A stretch of 64,000 bases of DNA from Sphingomonas kyeonggiensis. GTDB taxonomy: Bacteria > Pseudomonadota > Alphaproteobacteria > Sphingomonadales > Sphingomonadaceae. Position 1 is the stretch's first letter. Every line of letters begins with the position of its first letter. The notes under the pieces were generated by a model. That model was not told the DNA's origin. It saw only the letters and a list, made by a program, of their open reading frames with translations, and ran no database searches. A program made the translations under genes and the position numbers. Location: the NCBI RefSeq assembly GCF_014196745.1, contig NZ_JACIEH010000003.1:1116001-1180000 (forward strand). Reading direction: 5' to 3'. This document shows, piece by piece, positions 32,734-40,975 of this stretch.

Positions 32734-33597
32734 CTAGGCCGGCAGCTCCAGCTCCGCGTCCAGCTCGATCCGGTCGCGGCCGCCACGTTTGGCGGTGTAG
32801 AGCGCCTTGTCCGCGCGCTGCATCGCCACCGCGATCTGCTCAGGCCCGCGCAGAAAGGACAGGCCGCAGGAGAAGGTGACCGGTTCCTCGGGATTGGGGC
32901 CGATCGGGCGATCGTGCAGCGCGGTGCGCAGCCGCTCGATCAGCGCGCGCGCCTCGCGCGGGCCCATGCCGGGGATCAGGATGGCGAATTCCTCGCCGCC
33001 CCAGCGCGCGACCAGATCGGAGCGGCGCATCGTCTCGCCCAGCCGATGGGAAAATTCCTGGAGGACCATGTCGCCTTCGTCATGGCCGAAGATGTCGTTG
33101 ATCCGCTTGAAGAAATCGATGTCGACCAGCGCGAGCGTGGCGCGGGTGCCGGCGCGGAGATGCGCCGCCGCGTCGAGGAAGCCGCGCCGGTTGCGCAGGC
33201 CGGTGAGCAGGTCGCGCTCGGCGGCGTCGCGCAACTGGCTGATCCGGGTGTTGGTCGCCAGCGCGGCCAGGCCGACGCTGTCGAGCAGCTCGCCCGCCAG
33301 ATCGCGGCCGCCGGCGGGGATATCGGTGACCGCCTGGCCGTCCTGCACCGCGCGCAGCATCGCCGAGGCCCGGCGGATCGGTTCGAGCAGCGCGCCCAGC
33401 GCGTAGATGGCGGCAAGCGTGCCGGCGAGCGTGGCGAGGAGCAGCGGCACGAACACCTGCCATTGCCATTCGCCGAGCGCCACCTGGCTGGTGACGAAGG
33501 CGATCAGCGGCAGGTGCACCGCGACGAAGCAGATCGTGAAGATGCGCAGATGGAAGTGGCGCGGAAACAGGAATCGCGTCGCGAGATAGAAGCGCAT
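32734..33597 (-). CDS. Membrane-bound GGDEF diguanylate cyclase
   Basis: A 287-residue enzyme that makes cyclic di-GMP. Two membrane helices (IFTICFVAVHLPLIAFVTSQ and VFVPLLLATLAGTLAAIYAL) enclose a short periplasmic loop. A HAMP-like linker leads to the GGDEF domain with DLLTGLRNRRGFLDAAAHL, VDIDFFKRINDIFGHDEGD and the active site RWGGEEFAI. The inhibitory I-site RRSD lies five residues before GGEEF, so product inhibition is expected. The sequence looks catalytically intact. It is convergent with the DUF6624-like gene, 4 nt apart. Confidence 0.93.
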   Translation of the reverse strand: MRFYLATRFLFPRHFHLRIFTICFVAVHLPLIAFVTSQVALGEWQWQVFVPLLLATLAGTLAAIYALGALLEPIRRASAMLRAVQDGQAVTDIPAGGRDLAGELLDSVGLAALATNTRISQLRDAAERDLLTGLRNRRGFLDAAAHLRAGTRATLALVDIDFFKRINDIFGHDEGDMVLQEFSHRLGETMRRSDLVARWGGEEFAILIPGMGPREARALIERLRTALHDRPIGPNPEEPVTFSCGLSFLRGPEQIAVAMQRADKALYTAKRGGRDRIELDAELELPA

Positions 33598-33756
33598 GCG
33601 GGTGCGGACCCCTCATTCTCGTTGTCACCCCGCCGGACGGCTGGGCGCTGGAATGAGAGCAGCTAGGTTTATGAAACTTACCCGTGGCTTACGCAGGATC
33701 GTTAACGCGTTCGAAGGAGGGCGGGCGGCAGCGACTGGAGGCGGCTGCTTCGGCCC

Positions 33757-35100
33757 TCAGGCTGCGCGCACCACTTGGGTGCCGGTGAGCGAATTGCCGA
33801 AGCCGCCGGTGATCTCGACTTCGACCATGTCGCCGATCTTTGCCTCGGTGCCCAGATAGACCGACTGGAGCCAGGGCGACTTGCCGAGCATCTGGCCGGG
33901 CAGCTTGCCCTGGCGCTCGATCAGCACCGCGCAGGTCTTGCCGATGGTCGCCTGGTTGAAGGCGAGCTGGTCGCGGTTGAGCGCGGCCTGGAGGCGCTGG
34001 AGGCGCTCGTCCATCACTTCGGCGGGGACGAAGACGTCGCGCATCTCCGCCGCCGGGGTGCCGGGGCGCGGGCTGTACTTGAAGCTGAAGCACTGGGCAT
34101 AGCCGACCGCATCGACCAGGCTCAGCGTCTCCTCGAACTCGGCATCGCTCTCGCCGGGGAAGCCGACGATGAAGTCGCCCGACAGCGCGATGTCGGGGCG
34201 GGCGGCGCGGACGCGGTCGAGGATCTTCAGGTAGGAATCGCGCGTGTGCGAGCGGTTCATCGCCTTGAGGATGCGGTCGCTGCCGGCCTGCACGGGCAAA
34301 TGGAGGAAAGGCATCAGCTTCTCCACCTCGGCATGGGCGCGGATCAGGCCCTCGCGCATGTCGTTGGGATGGCTGGTGGTGTAGCGGATGCGGTGCAGCC
34401 CCTCGATCCGGTCGAGCGCATGGATCAGGCCGTGCAGCCCGGTGCCGGCCTCGTCGTCCCAGGCGTTGACGTTCTGGCCGAGCAGGGTGATCTCGCGCGC
34501 GCCGGCGTCGACCAGCGCCTTGGCCTCGTCGACCAGCTCGGCGAAGGGGCGGCTGATCTCGGCGCCGCGGGTATAGGGCACCACGCAATAGGTGCAGAAC
34601 TTGTCGCAGCCTTCCTGCACGGTGAGGAAGGCGGTGGGGCCGACCTTGCGGCGCTTGGGCAGCGTGCCGAACTTGCTGAGCGCCGGCATGTCGGTGTCGA
34701 GCGCCGAGATGCCTTCCGCCGCCTTGGCGACCAGCTCGGGCAAATTGTGATAGGCCTGCGGGCCGACCACGACATCGACCTTGGCGCGGCGGACGATCTC
34801 CTCGCCCTCGGCCTGGGCGACGCAGCCGGCGATCGCGATCATCGGCTCGGCCCGGCCTTCCTCGCGCGCGCCCTTCCGCAGGCGGCCGATGTCCGAATAG
34901 ACCTTCTCGGTCGCCTTCTCGCGGATGTGGCAGGTGTTGAGCACGACGAGATCGGCGGCCTCGCCCTCGGCGGCGGCGGTCATGCCCTGGGCGGCCATCA
35001 GCTCGGCCATGCGCTCGCCGTCATAGACGTTCATCTGGCATCCGAACGACTTCACGTGGAAGGTCTTGGGATTGGCCTTGGGATTCTGGGGGGCGTTCAT
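33757..35100 (-). CDS. miaB: tRNA-2-methylthio-N6-dimethylallyladenosine synthase MiaB
   Basis: A radical-SAM methylthiotransferase acting on tRNA A37. It has three domains: N-terminal UPF0004 (KSFGCQMNVYDGERMAELMA, with further Cys in LNTCHIREKATEK and IAGCVAQAEG), radical SAM (CDKFCTYCVVPYTRGAEISR) and a C-terminal TRAM domain. It needs two [4Fe-4S] clusters, supplied by the suf/nfu systems of this window. ATG 35100 gives 447 residues; an ATG at 35118 sits at the edge of a repeat element whose GGGGGAGGA could act as ribosome site. Confidence 0.97.
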   Translation of the reverse strand: MNAPQNPKANPKTFHVKSFGCQMNVYDGERMAELMAAQGMTAAAEGEAADLVVLNTCHIREKATEKVYSDIGRLRKGAREEGRAEPMIAIAGCVAQAEGEEIVRRAKVDVVVGPQAYHNLPELVAKAAEGISALDTDMPALSKFGTLPKRRKVGPTAFLTVQEGCDKFCTYCVVPYTRGAEISRPFAELVDEAKALVDAGAREITLLGQNVNAWDDEAGTGLHGLIHALDRIEGLHRIRYTTSHPNDMREGLIRAHAEVEKLMPFLHLPVQAGSDRILKAMNRSHTRDSYLKILDRVRAARPDIALSGDFIVGFPGESDAEFEETLSLVDAVGYAQCFSFKYSPRPGTPAAEMRDVFVPAEVMDERLQRLQAALNRDQLAFNQATIGKTCAVLIERQGKLPGQMLGKSPWLQSVYLGTEAKIGDMVEVEITGGFGNSLTGTQVVRAA

Positions 35101-35116
35101 CGCGGCGCCTATACAC

Positions 35117-35250
35117 ATTCCTCCCCCGGAGGGGGAGGGGGACCGGCGAAGCCGGTGGAGGGGTATTCTCCACGGGCTGTGGAGCTTGTGGCGCGCTACC
35201 CCTCCACCACTGGCTGCGCCAGCGGTCCCCCTCCCCTCCGGGGGAGGAAT
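35117..35250. repeat. 134-bp inverted-repeat element between miaB and plsC
   Basis: Both ends begin ATTCCTCCCCCGGAGGGG and continue inward to GGGGGACCG and TGGAGGGGTA, in opposite orientation, with nested hairpins (ACCGGCGAAGCCGGT on the left, CTGGCTGCGCCAG on the right). It fills the gap between two codirectional genes and touches the possible miaB start. It is a second, GC-rich repeat class of the window. Confidence 0.87.
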
Positions 35251-35256
35251 GAAGGA

Positions 35257-36138
35257 TCACGCCCCCGGCTTCGGCCTGTAGCCGATCGGGTCCTCGGCGA
35301 AGCGGAAGGTGCGGAGGGGCTCTCCCAGTACCTTGACCAGCGCCTCCTCGATCCGGCGGCGGCTCTCTGCCGCGATCACCTTGCGACCGGGGAAGTCGCG
35401 GGGGTGGAAGGGCTCGAGGAAATGCACGTCGAGGCGGAAGCTGCCCCTGCGGCTGAGGATGCGCTTCGCGTTGTTGAGGCCGCTTTCCTGGCCGATCCAG
35501 CAGATGTCGTCCGCCGCGGCGCCGTAGTGGAGCATCACCGGCTGGACCATCACGCCGGGCGGCGGCGGTTCGAGCACGCGCAGCATCGGCGTCTTGAACG
35601 GCAGCAGCGACTTGCCGTCGGTCGTCGTGCCTTCGGGGAAGACGGTGATCGCCCAGGTCTCGGCCAGCGCATCGCGCAGCTCGTTGATCTGCTCGGCGAC
35701 GCCAAGCCGGTTCTCGCGCTTGACGTAGACGGTACGGTTGAGCCCGGCGAGCCAGCCGACCACGGGCGAACTCTGGATCTCGGCCTTGGCGATGAAGGCG
35801 GTGCCGCTCGCGCCGCCCAGCGCCAGGATGTCGATCCAGCTGAGATGGTTGGAGATGTAGAAGACGTCGCGCTTGAGATGCGTGCCGATGCGGTTGACGC
35901 GCGCGCCGCAGATCCGCGCGGCGGTCGACAGGAAATGGCGCGGCCAGGGCGAGGGCAGGCGGAACAGCCGGAAGAGATAGTGGAGCGGCACGAAGAACAG
36001 CAGTGCCAGCACGAGCAGCGCTACGCGGCGCCAAAGCCGGAACTGGCCGCGCAGGCTCAGCGGGGTCTCATGGCCCTGGATGGCCTCCTCGCGGAGGCGA
36101 GCGGCGCGTTCGGCCCGGGTTTCGCCCGCAGGCGGCAC
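35257..36138 (-). CDS. 1-acyl-sn-glycerol-3-phosphate acyltransferase-like (PlsC)
   Basis: A 293-residue membrane acyltransferase. A hydrophobic segment (ALLVLALLFFVPLHYLFRLF, residues 40-60) anchors it. Catalytic motif I is SNHLSWID (His98-x4-Asp103), motif III is VFPEGTTTDG (167-176) and motif IV VQPVMLHYG. It would acylate lysophosphatidic acid, complementing PlsY, or another lysolipid such as lyso-ornithine lipid (OlsA-type). It starts 1 nt after the fur stop, so fur-plsC-miaB form one unit. Confidence 0.9.
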   Translation of the reverse strand: MPPAGETRAERAARLREEAIQGHETPLSLRGQFRLWRRVALLVLALLFFVPLHYLFRLFRLPSPWPRHFLSTAARICGARVNRIGTHLKRDVFYISNHLSWIDILALGGASGTAFIAKAEIQSSPVVGWLAGLNRTVYVKRENRLGVAEQINELRDALAETWAITVFPEGTTTDGKSLLPFKTPMLRVLEPPPPGVMVQPVMLHYGAAADDICWIGQESGLNNAKRILSRRGSFRLDVHFLEPFHPRDFPGRKVIAAESRRRIEEALVKVLGEPLRTFRFAEDPIGYRPKPGA

Positions 36139-36139
36139 C

Positions 36140-36562
36140 TCAGTTCTTGCGGTCGAGCGCGACGCCGTAGAGCTCCATGCGGTGATCGACCAGGCGGAAG
36201 CCCAGCCGCTCGGCGATCTGCTTCTGGAGCTGTTCCAGTTCGGGATCGACGAACTCGATCACTTCGCCGGTCTCGACGTTGATCAGGTGATCGTGATGCG
36301 CCTCGGGCGAAGGCTCGTAGCGGGCGCGGCCGTCGCCGAAATCGTGACGGTCGAGGATGCCGGCCTCTTCGAACAGGCGCACGGTGCGATAGACCGTGGC
36401 GATCGAGATGCCGGGGTCGATCGCCGAGGCGCGCTCATAGACCTTCTCCACATCGGGATGGTCATCCGCGTCGGAGAGGACGCGCGCAATCACCTTGCGC
36501 TGTTCGGTGATGCGCAGCCCCTTCTCGTGACAAAGCGCTTCGAGATCGATCTTACGAGCCAT
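36140..36562 (-). CDS. fur: Fur family transcriptional regulator
   Basis: A 140-residue metal-dependent repressor. The N-terminal winged helix is KGLRITEQRKVIARVLSDAD with ISIATVYRTVRLFEEAGIL; metal ligands appear in SPEAHHDHLINVETGEVIEF and in the His of RLVDHRMELYGVALD. It could be an iron (Fur) or manganese (Mur) sensor, since the two are alike in alphaproteobacteria. The ATG at 36562 gives the usual MARKIDLEAL start; the frame is open upstream but that sequence is shadow coding. The CxxC zinc site of some Fur proteins is absent. Confidence 0.93.
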   Translation of the reverse strand: MARKIDLEALCHEKGLRITEQRKVIARVLSDADDHPDVEKVYERASAIDPGISIATVYRTVRLFEEAGILDRHDFGDGRARYEPSPEAHHDHLINVETGEVIEFVDPELEQLQKQIAERLGFRLVDHRMELYGVALDRKN

Positions 36563-36633
36563 GGCCGCGATGTAGCGTGGCCTGCGCCAAGTTGGAAGAC
36601 TGCGGCCGCGAAAAGGCGTGATCGCGAAACGAA

Positions 36634-36667
36634 AAGGCCGGCCCGGAGCGATCTCCGGGCCGGCCTT
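36634..36667 (-). terminator. Rho-independent terminator after mucR
   Basis: A perfect 15-bp stem, AAGGCCGGCCCGGAG with its inverse, and a CGAT loop. On the minus strand it lies 22 nt after the mucR stop and runs into TTCGTTTCG. Confidence 0.9.
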
Positions 36668-36689
36668 CCCTATTTCAGTCTGTTGCAGC

Positions 36690-37103
36690 TCAGCGCTTGC
36701 GGCGCTTGGTGCCCAGGCCGATCTTCTTCGCCAGGCTGCGGCGCTGCTCGGCATAATTGGGGGCGACCATCGGATAGTCCGCCGGCAGGTTCCACTTGGC
36801 GCGGTACTGCTCGGGGGTCATCTGATAGTGCGTCATCAGGTGACGCTTCAGCATCTTGAGCTTCTTGCCGTCCTCGAGGCAGACGATGTAGTCCGGCTTC
36901 ACCGAGGCGCGAATGGAAACGGCCGGCTCCTGCTTCACTTCGGGCTCGGCGACAGCGCGGCCAAGACCCGAGAGCGCACCGTGCACGTTCTGGATCAGAG
37001 TCGGAAGGTCGGAGACTGCAACACTGTTGTTGCTGACATGCGCCGCAACAATATCCGCCGTCAGCGTGACCAGCGTTTCATCAATCTCAGCTTGCGTTTC
37101 CAT
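36690..37103 (-). CDS. MucR/Ros family transcriptional regulator
   Basis: A 137-residue zinc-finger-type regulator. The C-terminal DNA-binding region reads YIVCLEDGKKLKMLKRHLMT then HYQMTPEQYRAKWNLPADYP and the conserved tail NYAEQRRSLAKKIGLGTKRR. Where many Ros/MucR proteins have CLEC, this one has CLED, so an Asp may replace the second zinc Cys. MucR proteins silence AT-rich genes, including those for exopolysaccharide. Two perfect dyads lie in its promoter region, and a strong terminator follows. Confidence 0.95.
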   Translation of the reverse strand: METQAEIDETLVTLTADIVAAHVSNNSVAVSDLPTLIQNVHGALSGLGRAVAEPEVKQEPAVSIRASVKPDYIVCLEDGKKLKMLKRHLMTHYQMTPEQYRAKWNLPADYPMVAPNYAEQRRSLAKKIGLGTKRRKR

Positions 37104-37127
37104 GTTTTTCCTTTCGACCCGAATAGA

Positions 37128-37147
37128 GGTGACTTTTACTCGTCACC
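37128..37147. promoter_or_regulatory. Perfect dyad in the mucR leader
   Basis: GGTGAC-TTTTACTC-GTCACC is a perfect 6-8-6 inverted repeat centred 34 bp upstream of the mucR start. It would lie in the transcribed leader or near the start point and may be an operator. Confidence 0.5.
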
Positions 37148-37162
37148 CGGCGACGTCCTATC

Positions 37163-37185
37163 GGACCGTTTTGGTCCAAACGCAA
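37163..37185 (-). promoter_or_regulatory. Candidate mucR promoter with GGACC/GGTCC dyad in the spacer
   Basis: On the minus strand TTGCGT (37185-37180 region) precedes, after 17 bp, GATAGG. The spacer holds GGACC-GTTTT-GGTCC (37163-37177), a perfect 5-5-5 dyad flanked by TCCAAA. A related sequence precedes hemA (6828-6842) and sufR (50519-50533). Confidence 0.45.
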
Positions 37186-37212
37186 GACCATATTTGCATG
37201 TTTCAGTAAGTC

Positions 37213-37698
37213 TCAGTCCAGGTCCTTGATGTCGCGTGCATAAGTATGTGCGTCGAACAATTGCCCGCTACGTCCCCGATAGTAATCCCGACGTTCGCCG
37301 ACCTTTTCGAAGCCTTCGCGACGGTAGAGCCATACGGCATCGTTTCCTGAACGGACCTCCAGATGGATTCGCACGACGCCGCGGCCGCGCGCTTCTTCGA
37401 TCACGGCACGAAGCAATGCGCCGGCAATGCCGCGACGGCGCGCGGCGGGATGGGTGGCGAGGAGGAGCAGTTCGGCTTCGTCGGCAATGACGCGGGCGAG
37501 CGCGAACCCCATGTCGCGCCCGTCGATGCTCGCGATCACCAGCCAGACGCCGGGCAGCGACAGCATCCCCAGACACTGGGCGCTGGTCCAGGCCTCGCCG
37601 AAGCGCGGGTCGAACGCTTCCTGCATGACGATGTTGACGTTGTAGAGATCCTGGGTGCCGCCTTCGCGCAGCTCGACCAGGTTGACGGTGCCGCTCAT
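37213..37698 (-). CDS. rimI: Ribosomal protein S18 alanine N-acetyltransferase RimI
   Basis: A 161-residue GNAT acetyltransferase. The acetyl-CoA site is LLLLATHPAARRRGIAGALL, followed by RIHLEVRSGNDAVWLYRREG and FEKVGERRDYY, which are standard for RimI. The ATG at 37698 overlaps the tsaB stop (ATGA). Co-location with tsaB supports RimI over other GNATs, as these genes are paired across bacteria. Confidence 0.9.
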   Translation of the reverse strand: MSGTVNLVELREGGTQDLYNVNIVMQEAFDPRFGEAWTSAQCLGMLSLPGVWLVIASIDGRDMGFALARVIADEAELLLLATHPAARRRGIAGALLRAVIEEARGRGVVRIHLEVRSGNDAVWLYRREGFEKVGERRDYYRGRSGQLFDAHTYARDIKDLD

Positions 37699-38396
37699 GC
37701 CAGGCCCCGTTCGGCGAGCGTCTTGGCATCGGGCGCGCGGCCATAGATCGGCCGGGCGGGGAGCGCGGTGAAGTCGGCGGCGAGCAGCCGGGCGTCGGCG
37801 GCGGCGGGCAGGGTCTCGCACAGGTCGAGCCCCTCGGCCAGCGGGGCGAGATGGCGCACGCCGCTGCCGAATGCCGGGCGGCCGGCCAGCGCTTCGAGCG
37901 CGGCAATGGGAACGAGCGAGCGGAACGGCCCGTCCTCCTGGAAAGGTTGGGAATGGAACGCCTGCATGAACACCTCACCGTGCCCGCCTTCGAGCACCAC
38001 GGCAAGTTGTGGTATGTCCGGATTGCCGGCAAATCCCGACGCGGCGAGCAGCGCGAGCGACGAATAGCCGCGCACCTCCGCGCCCCAGCCGATCGACAGG
38101 CCGAGCGCAGCGGCCAGACCGACGCGCACGCCGGTGAAACTGCCGGGGCCGACATCGACGAGGATGCGCGCCGCACGGCCTTCGCCGGGCAGCGACGCGA
38201 TCATCGGCACCAGCCGTTCGGCATGGCCGCGGCCCACGACTTCATGGGCCGCGGCGAGCACGGTCGTCCCGTCGAGCAGCGCGACCGAGCAAGCTGCGGT
38301 CGCGGTCTCAATGACGAGAGTCAGGTCAGACGAGACGATTGAACCGCTCGAATTCGGGGCGGGGGAGTCGATCGAAGATGGAGGAAGGGTCGCCAT
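37695..38396 (-). CDS. tsaB: tRNA threonylcarbamoyladenosine biosynthesis protein TsaB
   Basis: A 233-residue ASKHA-fold protein, scaffold partner of TsaD in t6A37 tRNA modification. It shows LTLVIETATAACSVALLDGT, GRGHAERLVPMIASLP and the core motif VDVGPGSFTGVRVGLAAALG. The ATG at 38396 lies inside the end of the upstream reductase gene (71-nt overlap); no other ATG, GTG or TTG comes before the conserved LVIETA, so either this start or a CTG right after the upstream stop is used. Confidence 0.92.
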   Translation of the reverse strand: MATLPPSSIDSPAPNSSGSIVSSDLTLVIETATAACSVALLDGTTVLAAAHEVVGRGHAERLVPMIASLPGEGRAARILVDVGPGSFTGVRVGLAAALGLSIGWGAEVRGYSSLALLAASGFAGNPDIPQLAVVLEGGHGEVFMQAFHSQPFQEDGPFRSLVPIAALEALAGRPAFGSGVRHLAPLAEGLDLCETLPAAADARLLAADFTALPARPIYGRAPDAKTLAERGLA

Positions 38397-38919
38397 GTCC
38401 CAGCGTGGTGATGAAGTTGGACTTCACATTGGGCTGGTCTGCAAAGAACGCTTCGTCAACCTTGGCGTTGTCGAAACCCGACATCGGGCCGGTATCGAAA
38501 CCGAGCGCGCGGGCGGCGAGCAGCAGATAGGCGCCCTGGAGCGACGAGTTGCGGAAGGCCGTGGTGTAGCGGGCTTCCTCGGTGGGGAACCAGTCCTTGG
38601 CGGTCGGCGCGTGCGGGAAGAGCCAGGGCAGATGCTCGTTGAACGTCAGGTCCATGCCGATGATCACGGTGGCGGGTGCCTTGCGGATCTTATCGGCATT
38701 GGCGGCGCTGGCGAGCAGGGCGAGCTTTTCCTTGGCCTCGTCGCTGGTCACCCACACGAAGCGGGCGGCCTGGTTGTTCGCCGAGGTCGGGCCCATCTTG
38801 GTGAGTTCGTAGATGGCGCGGATGTCGGCCTCGGTCACCGGGGCGTCGGTGTAGCCGTTATAGCTGCGCGCGGTACGGAACAGCTTATCCAGCGCCGCGT
38901 CATCGAGCGGAGTGGCCAT
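38326..38919 (-). CDS. Malonic semialdehyde reductase RutE-like nitroreductase
   Basis: A 197-residue FMN-dependent nitroreductase-family protein. FMN-site features are RSYNGYTDAPVTEADIRAIY, MGPTSANNQAARFVWVTSDE, and ARALGFDTGPMSGFDNAKVD; these match the RutE/HadB branch, which reduces malonic semialdehyde or related aldehydes. No other rut genes are present, so the physiological substrate is open. AAAGGA lies 7 nt before the ATG. It precedes and overlaps tsaB. Confidence 0.88.
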   Translation of the reverse strand: MATPLDDAALDKLFRTARSYNGYTDAPVTEADIRAIYELTKMGPTSANNQAARFVWVTSDEAKEKLALLASAANADKIRKAPATVIIGMDLTFNEHLPWLFPHAPTAKDWFPTEEARYTTAFRNSSLQGAYLLLAARALGFDTGPMSGFDNAKVDEAFFADQPNVKSNFITTLGHGDPSSIFDRLPRPEFERFNRLV

Positions 38920-38947
38920 TTTTCAGTCCTTTCGTAGGCGTGTGGGC

Positions 38948-39520
38948 TCAGACGGCCCGGACTTCGGTGACTTCGGGAACGTAATGCTTGAGCAGCTGCT
39001 CGATGCCGTTCTTCAGCGTGGCGGTCGAGCTGGGGCAGCCCGAGCAGGCGCCCTGCATCTGGAGGTACACCTTGCCGGCGTCGAAACCGCGATAGACAAT
39101 GTCGCCGCCGTCATTGGCGACGGCGGGGCGCACGCGCGTCTCGATCAGTTCCTTGATCTGGGCGACGATCTCGGCGTCTTCGGGATTGTCGCCGAAGTCG
39201 GCACTCTCTGCCGGCACGCTGAACCCGGCGGCAGCGGCATGGAACAGCGGCATGTTCGCGGCGAAATGGTCGAGCAGGATGCCGAGCACGTCGGGCTTCG
39301 CGTCGCGCCAGTCGGCGCCGGGGGCAATCGTCACCGAGATGAAGTCGCGGCCGAAGAAAACGCCAGTCACGTCGCCGAGGGTGAACAGGGCGGTGGCGAG
39401 CGGCGAGGCCTCTGCATCTTCGGGCGACGCAAAGTCGCGGGTACCGGCGTCCATCACGGTACGTCCCGGAAGGAACTTGAGAGTTGCCGGATTGGGCGTG
39501 GCTTCGGTCTCGATCAGCAT
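38948..39520 (-). CDS. NifU-like Fe-S scaffold/carrier (Nfu)
   Basis: A 190-residue Nfu protein. The N-terminal domain is MLIETEATPNPATLKFLPGR; the C-terminal NifU domain has RPAVANDGGDIVYRGF and the cluster-binding QGACSGCPSSTATLKNGIEQ (CxxC). It carries [4Fe-4S] clusters from the SUF machinery to client proteins. I take ATG 39520 because it gives the canonical N-terminus; ATG 39529 would add three residues. Neither has a strong ribosome site. Confidence 0.94.
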   Translation of the reverse strand: MLIETEATPNPATLKFLPGRTVMDAGTRDFASPEDAEASPLATALFTLGDVTGVFFGRDFISVTIAPGADWRDAKPDVLGILLDHFAANMPLFHAAAAGFSVPAESADFGDNPEDAEIVAQIKELIETRVRPAVANDGGDIVYRGFDAGKVYLQMQGACSGCPSSTATLKNGIEQLLKHYVPEVTEVRAV

Positions 39521-39594
39521 GACCGCCATTTGGGCGCTCGGGCGACGGGGATCAAGCGGCGAGGGGGAAACGAAAGGTTTCCCCGCGCGCAATC

Positions 39595-39861
39595 CTATTG
39601 CTGCTCGTCGTGCGTGGTCGCGTCGGTCACGCTCTGGTCGTGGCCGCTCTTGTCGCTGAAGAAGGCGGCGGCGAACAGGCCGCAGCCGAGCAGGGTGGAG
39701 ATGAACACCCCGCCGATCGTGGCCGCGATCGCCGACGGATAGAGCGCGTCGTAGAGCGAGAGATACCAGAGTGCGCCCGCGACCATCAGCACGCCGGCAA
39801 GCGCGATCCACAAGATCATCCGGCGAAATTCGGTCCAGGCCCTGGTGCGTTCGGTAGCCAT
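39595..39861 (-). CDS. Small membrane protein with two helices
   Basis: An 88-residue protein with two membrane helices (MILWIALAGVLMVAGALWYL and SAIAATIGGVFISTLLGCGL) and a polar C-terminal tail (SDKSGHDQSVTDATTHDEQQ). AAGGAG lies 8 nt before the ATG at 39861. I recall similar small membrane proteins in sphingomonads next to the hydroxylase-like gene, but no function is known. Confidence 0.82.
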   Translation of the reverse strand: MATERTRAWTEFRRMILWIALAGVLMVAGALWYLSLYDALYPSAIAATIGGVFISTLLGCGLFAAAFFSDKSGHDQSVTDATTHDEQQ

Positions 39862-39910
39862 GTCGGCAACTCCTTGATCGCAGCGCATGTGGGTGCGCGG
39901 GGCTGGCGTA

Positions 39911-40657
39911 TCAATTGGACGTATTGCCCACCTGGCTCCACCGGCGGAGGTTGGTGCGGGCATCCTGGACGAAGGCCGAGTGGCGGATCCAGGCGAGGAA
40001 CTTGTCGACGAACCACCGCCCCGGCTGGCGCAGCGGCCGGCGGAACTGGATCAGCAGCACCACGCGGGTGCCGCTGGTGTCGTTCCACACCTCGTGATCA
40101 TAGGTGTCGTCGAACACCAGGGTCTCGCCTTCCGACCAGCGCAGGACGCGATCGTCGAGGCGCATGCGGACATCGCCGTCGCGCGGGATGACCAGGCCGA
40201 GATGGCAGGTGATCAGTCCCTTGGTGACGCCGCGATGCGCCGGGATATGGGCGCCGGGTGCCAGGATCGAGAAGAAGGCGCTGTTGAGGCCGGGGATCGC
40301 CTCGACCAGCCGGGTGGTCGCCGGGCAGCGATCGAGATTCTCCTGCACCCGGTAGCCATAGCCATAGAGGAAATAGCTGCGCCATTTGTTCGCCGGGGCG
40401 ATCGCGCGGTGATCGGGCGAGACCTGGGCGAGCGACGGCGCCTGGTGGTCGAGCGCGGCGGCGATCGCCTCGGCGCGGATCGCCTGCCAGTTGGCGCGCA
40501 GCGCCTCGGTCCAGGCGAAGTCGCGCACGTCGAGCACCGGCTCGGTCGATATCAGCGAGAAGCGCGCGATGAACCGGTCGAACGTGCCGCGCAGATATTT
40601 GCCATATTTGATCAGGAACGGGCGATCGCGATCGGCGCGCAGCGGCGCGTCGGGCAT
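39911..40657 (-). CDS. Aspartyl/asparaginyl beta-hydroxylase-like dioxygenase
   Basis: A 248-residue Fe(II)/2-oxoglutarate-type protein. The double-stranded beta-helix core shows GAHIPAHRGVTKGLITCHLG, RWSEGETLVFDDTYDHEVWN and TRVVLLIQFRRPLRQP, in which the two His and the distal Arg match Asp/Asn hydroxylases (also LpxO-type lipid A hydroxylases). The N-terminal part is helical (FLIKYGKYLRGTFDRFIARF). ATG 40657 is chosen for its GGGGG site; ATGs at 40693 or 40738 are possible. An open frame continues upstream through the opposite-strand peptidase gene and is not coding. Confidence 0.85.
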   Translation of the reverse strand: MPDAPLRADRDRPFLIKYGKYLRGTFDRFIARFSLISTEPVLDVRDFAWTEALRANWQAIRAEAIAAALDHQAPSLAQVSPDHRAIAPANKWRSYFLYGYGYRVQENLDRCPATTRLVEAIPGLNSAFFSILAPGAHIPAHRGVTKGLITCHLGLVIPRDGDVRMRLDDRVLRWSEGETLVFDDTYDHEVWNDTSGTRVVLLIQFRRPLRQPGRWFVDKFLAWIRHSAFVQDARTNLRRWSQVGNTSN

Positions 40658-40693
40658 CACTGCCCCCGATATCACCGTGAGATCGGGAATCAT

Positions 40694-40975
40694 CTCGCGT
40701 GCTTCCGCCGCTTCGACTTCGCCCGCGTCCCGCCACATTGCGCTGCCCCGCGCGCTCGGCTCGACCTTCACTGCACCTGACCTTGCTGGGTTCGTCACCT
40801 GTTCATCCGCGAGTCGCGCCCGCATCTTGGCTGGATAGCCGCCGCATGGGTCGAAAACATGGCCCTGCCGCGGCGCACAAGGGCGGGTTCGTGACGCAGG
40901 CGTGCCGGCTTTTCGTACATCCGGGGGAAAGGTTCGCGCTGGCATGCCCGGCGCTTCGCTCCTAGATGGACCTCT
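40694..40975. other. Gene-free region before the M16 peptidase
   Basis: About 280 bp between the divergent hydroxylase-like and peptidase genes. It contains no recognisable gene or hairpin; it must hold the peptidase promoter and perhaps that of the hydroxylase gene, whose start could lie as far as 40738. No clear -35/-10 pair is seen. Confidence 0.5.
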
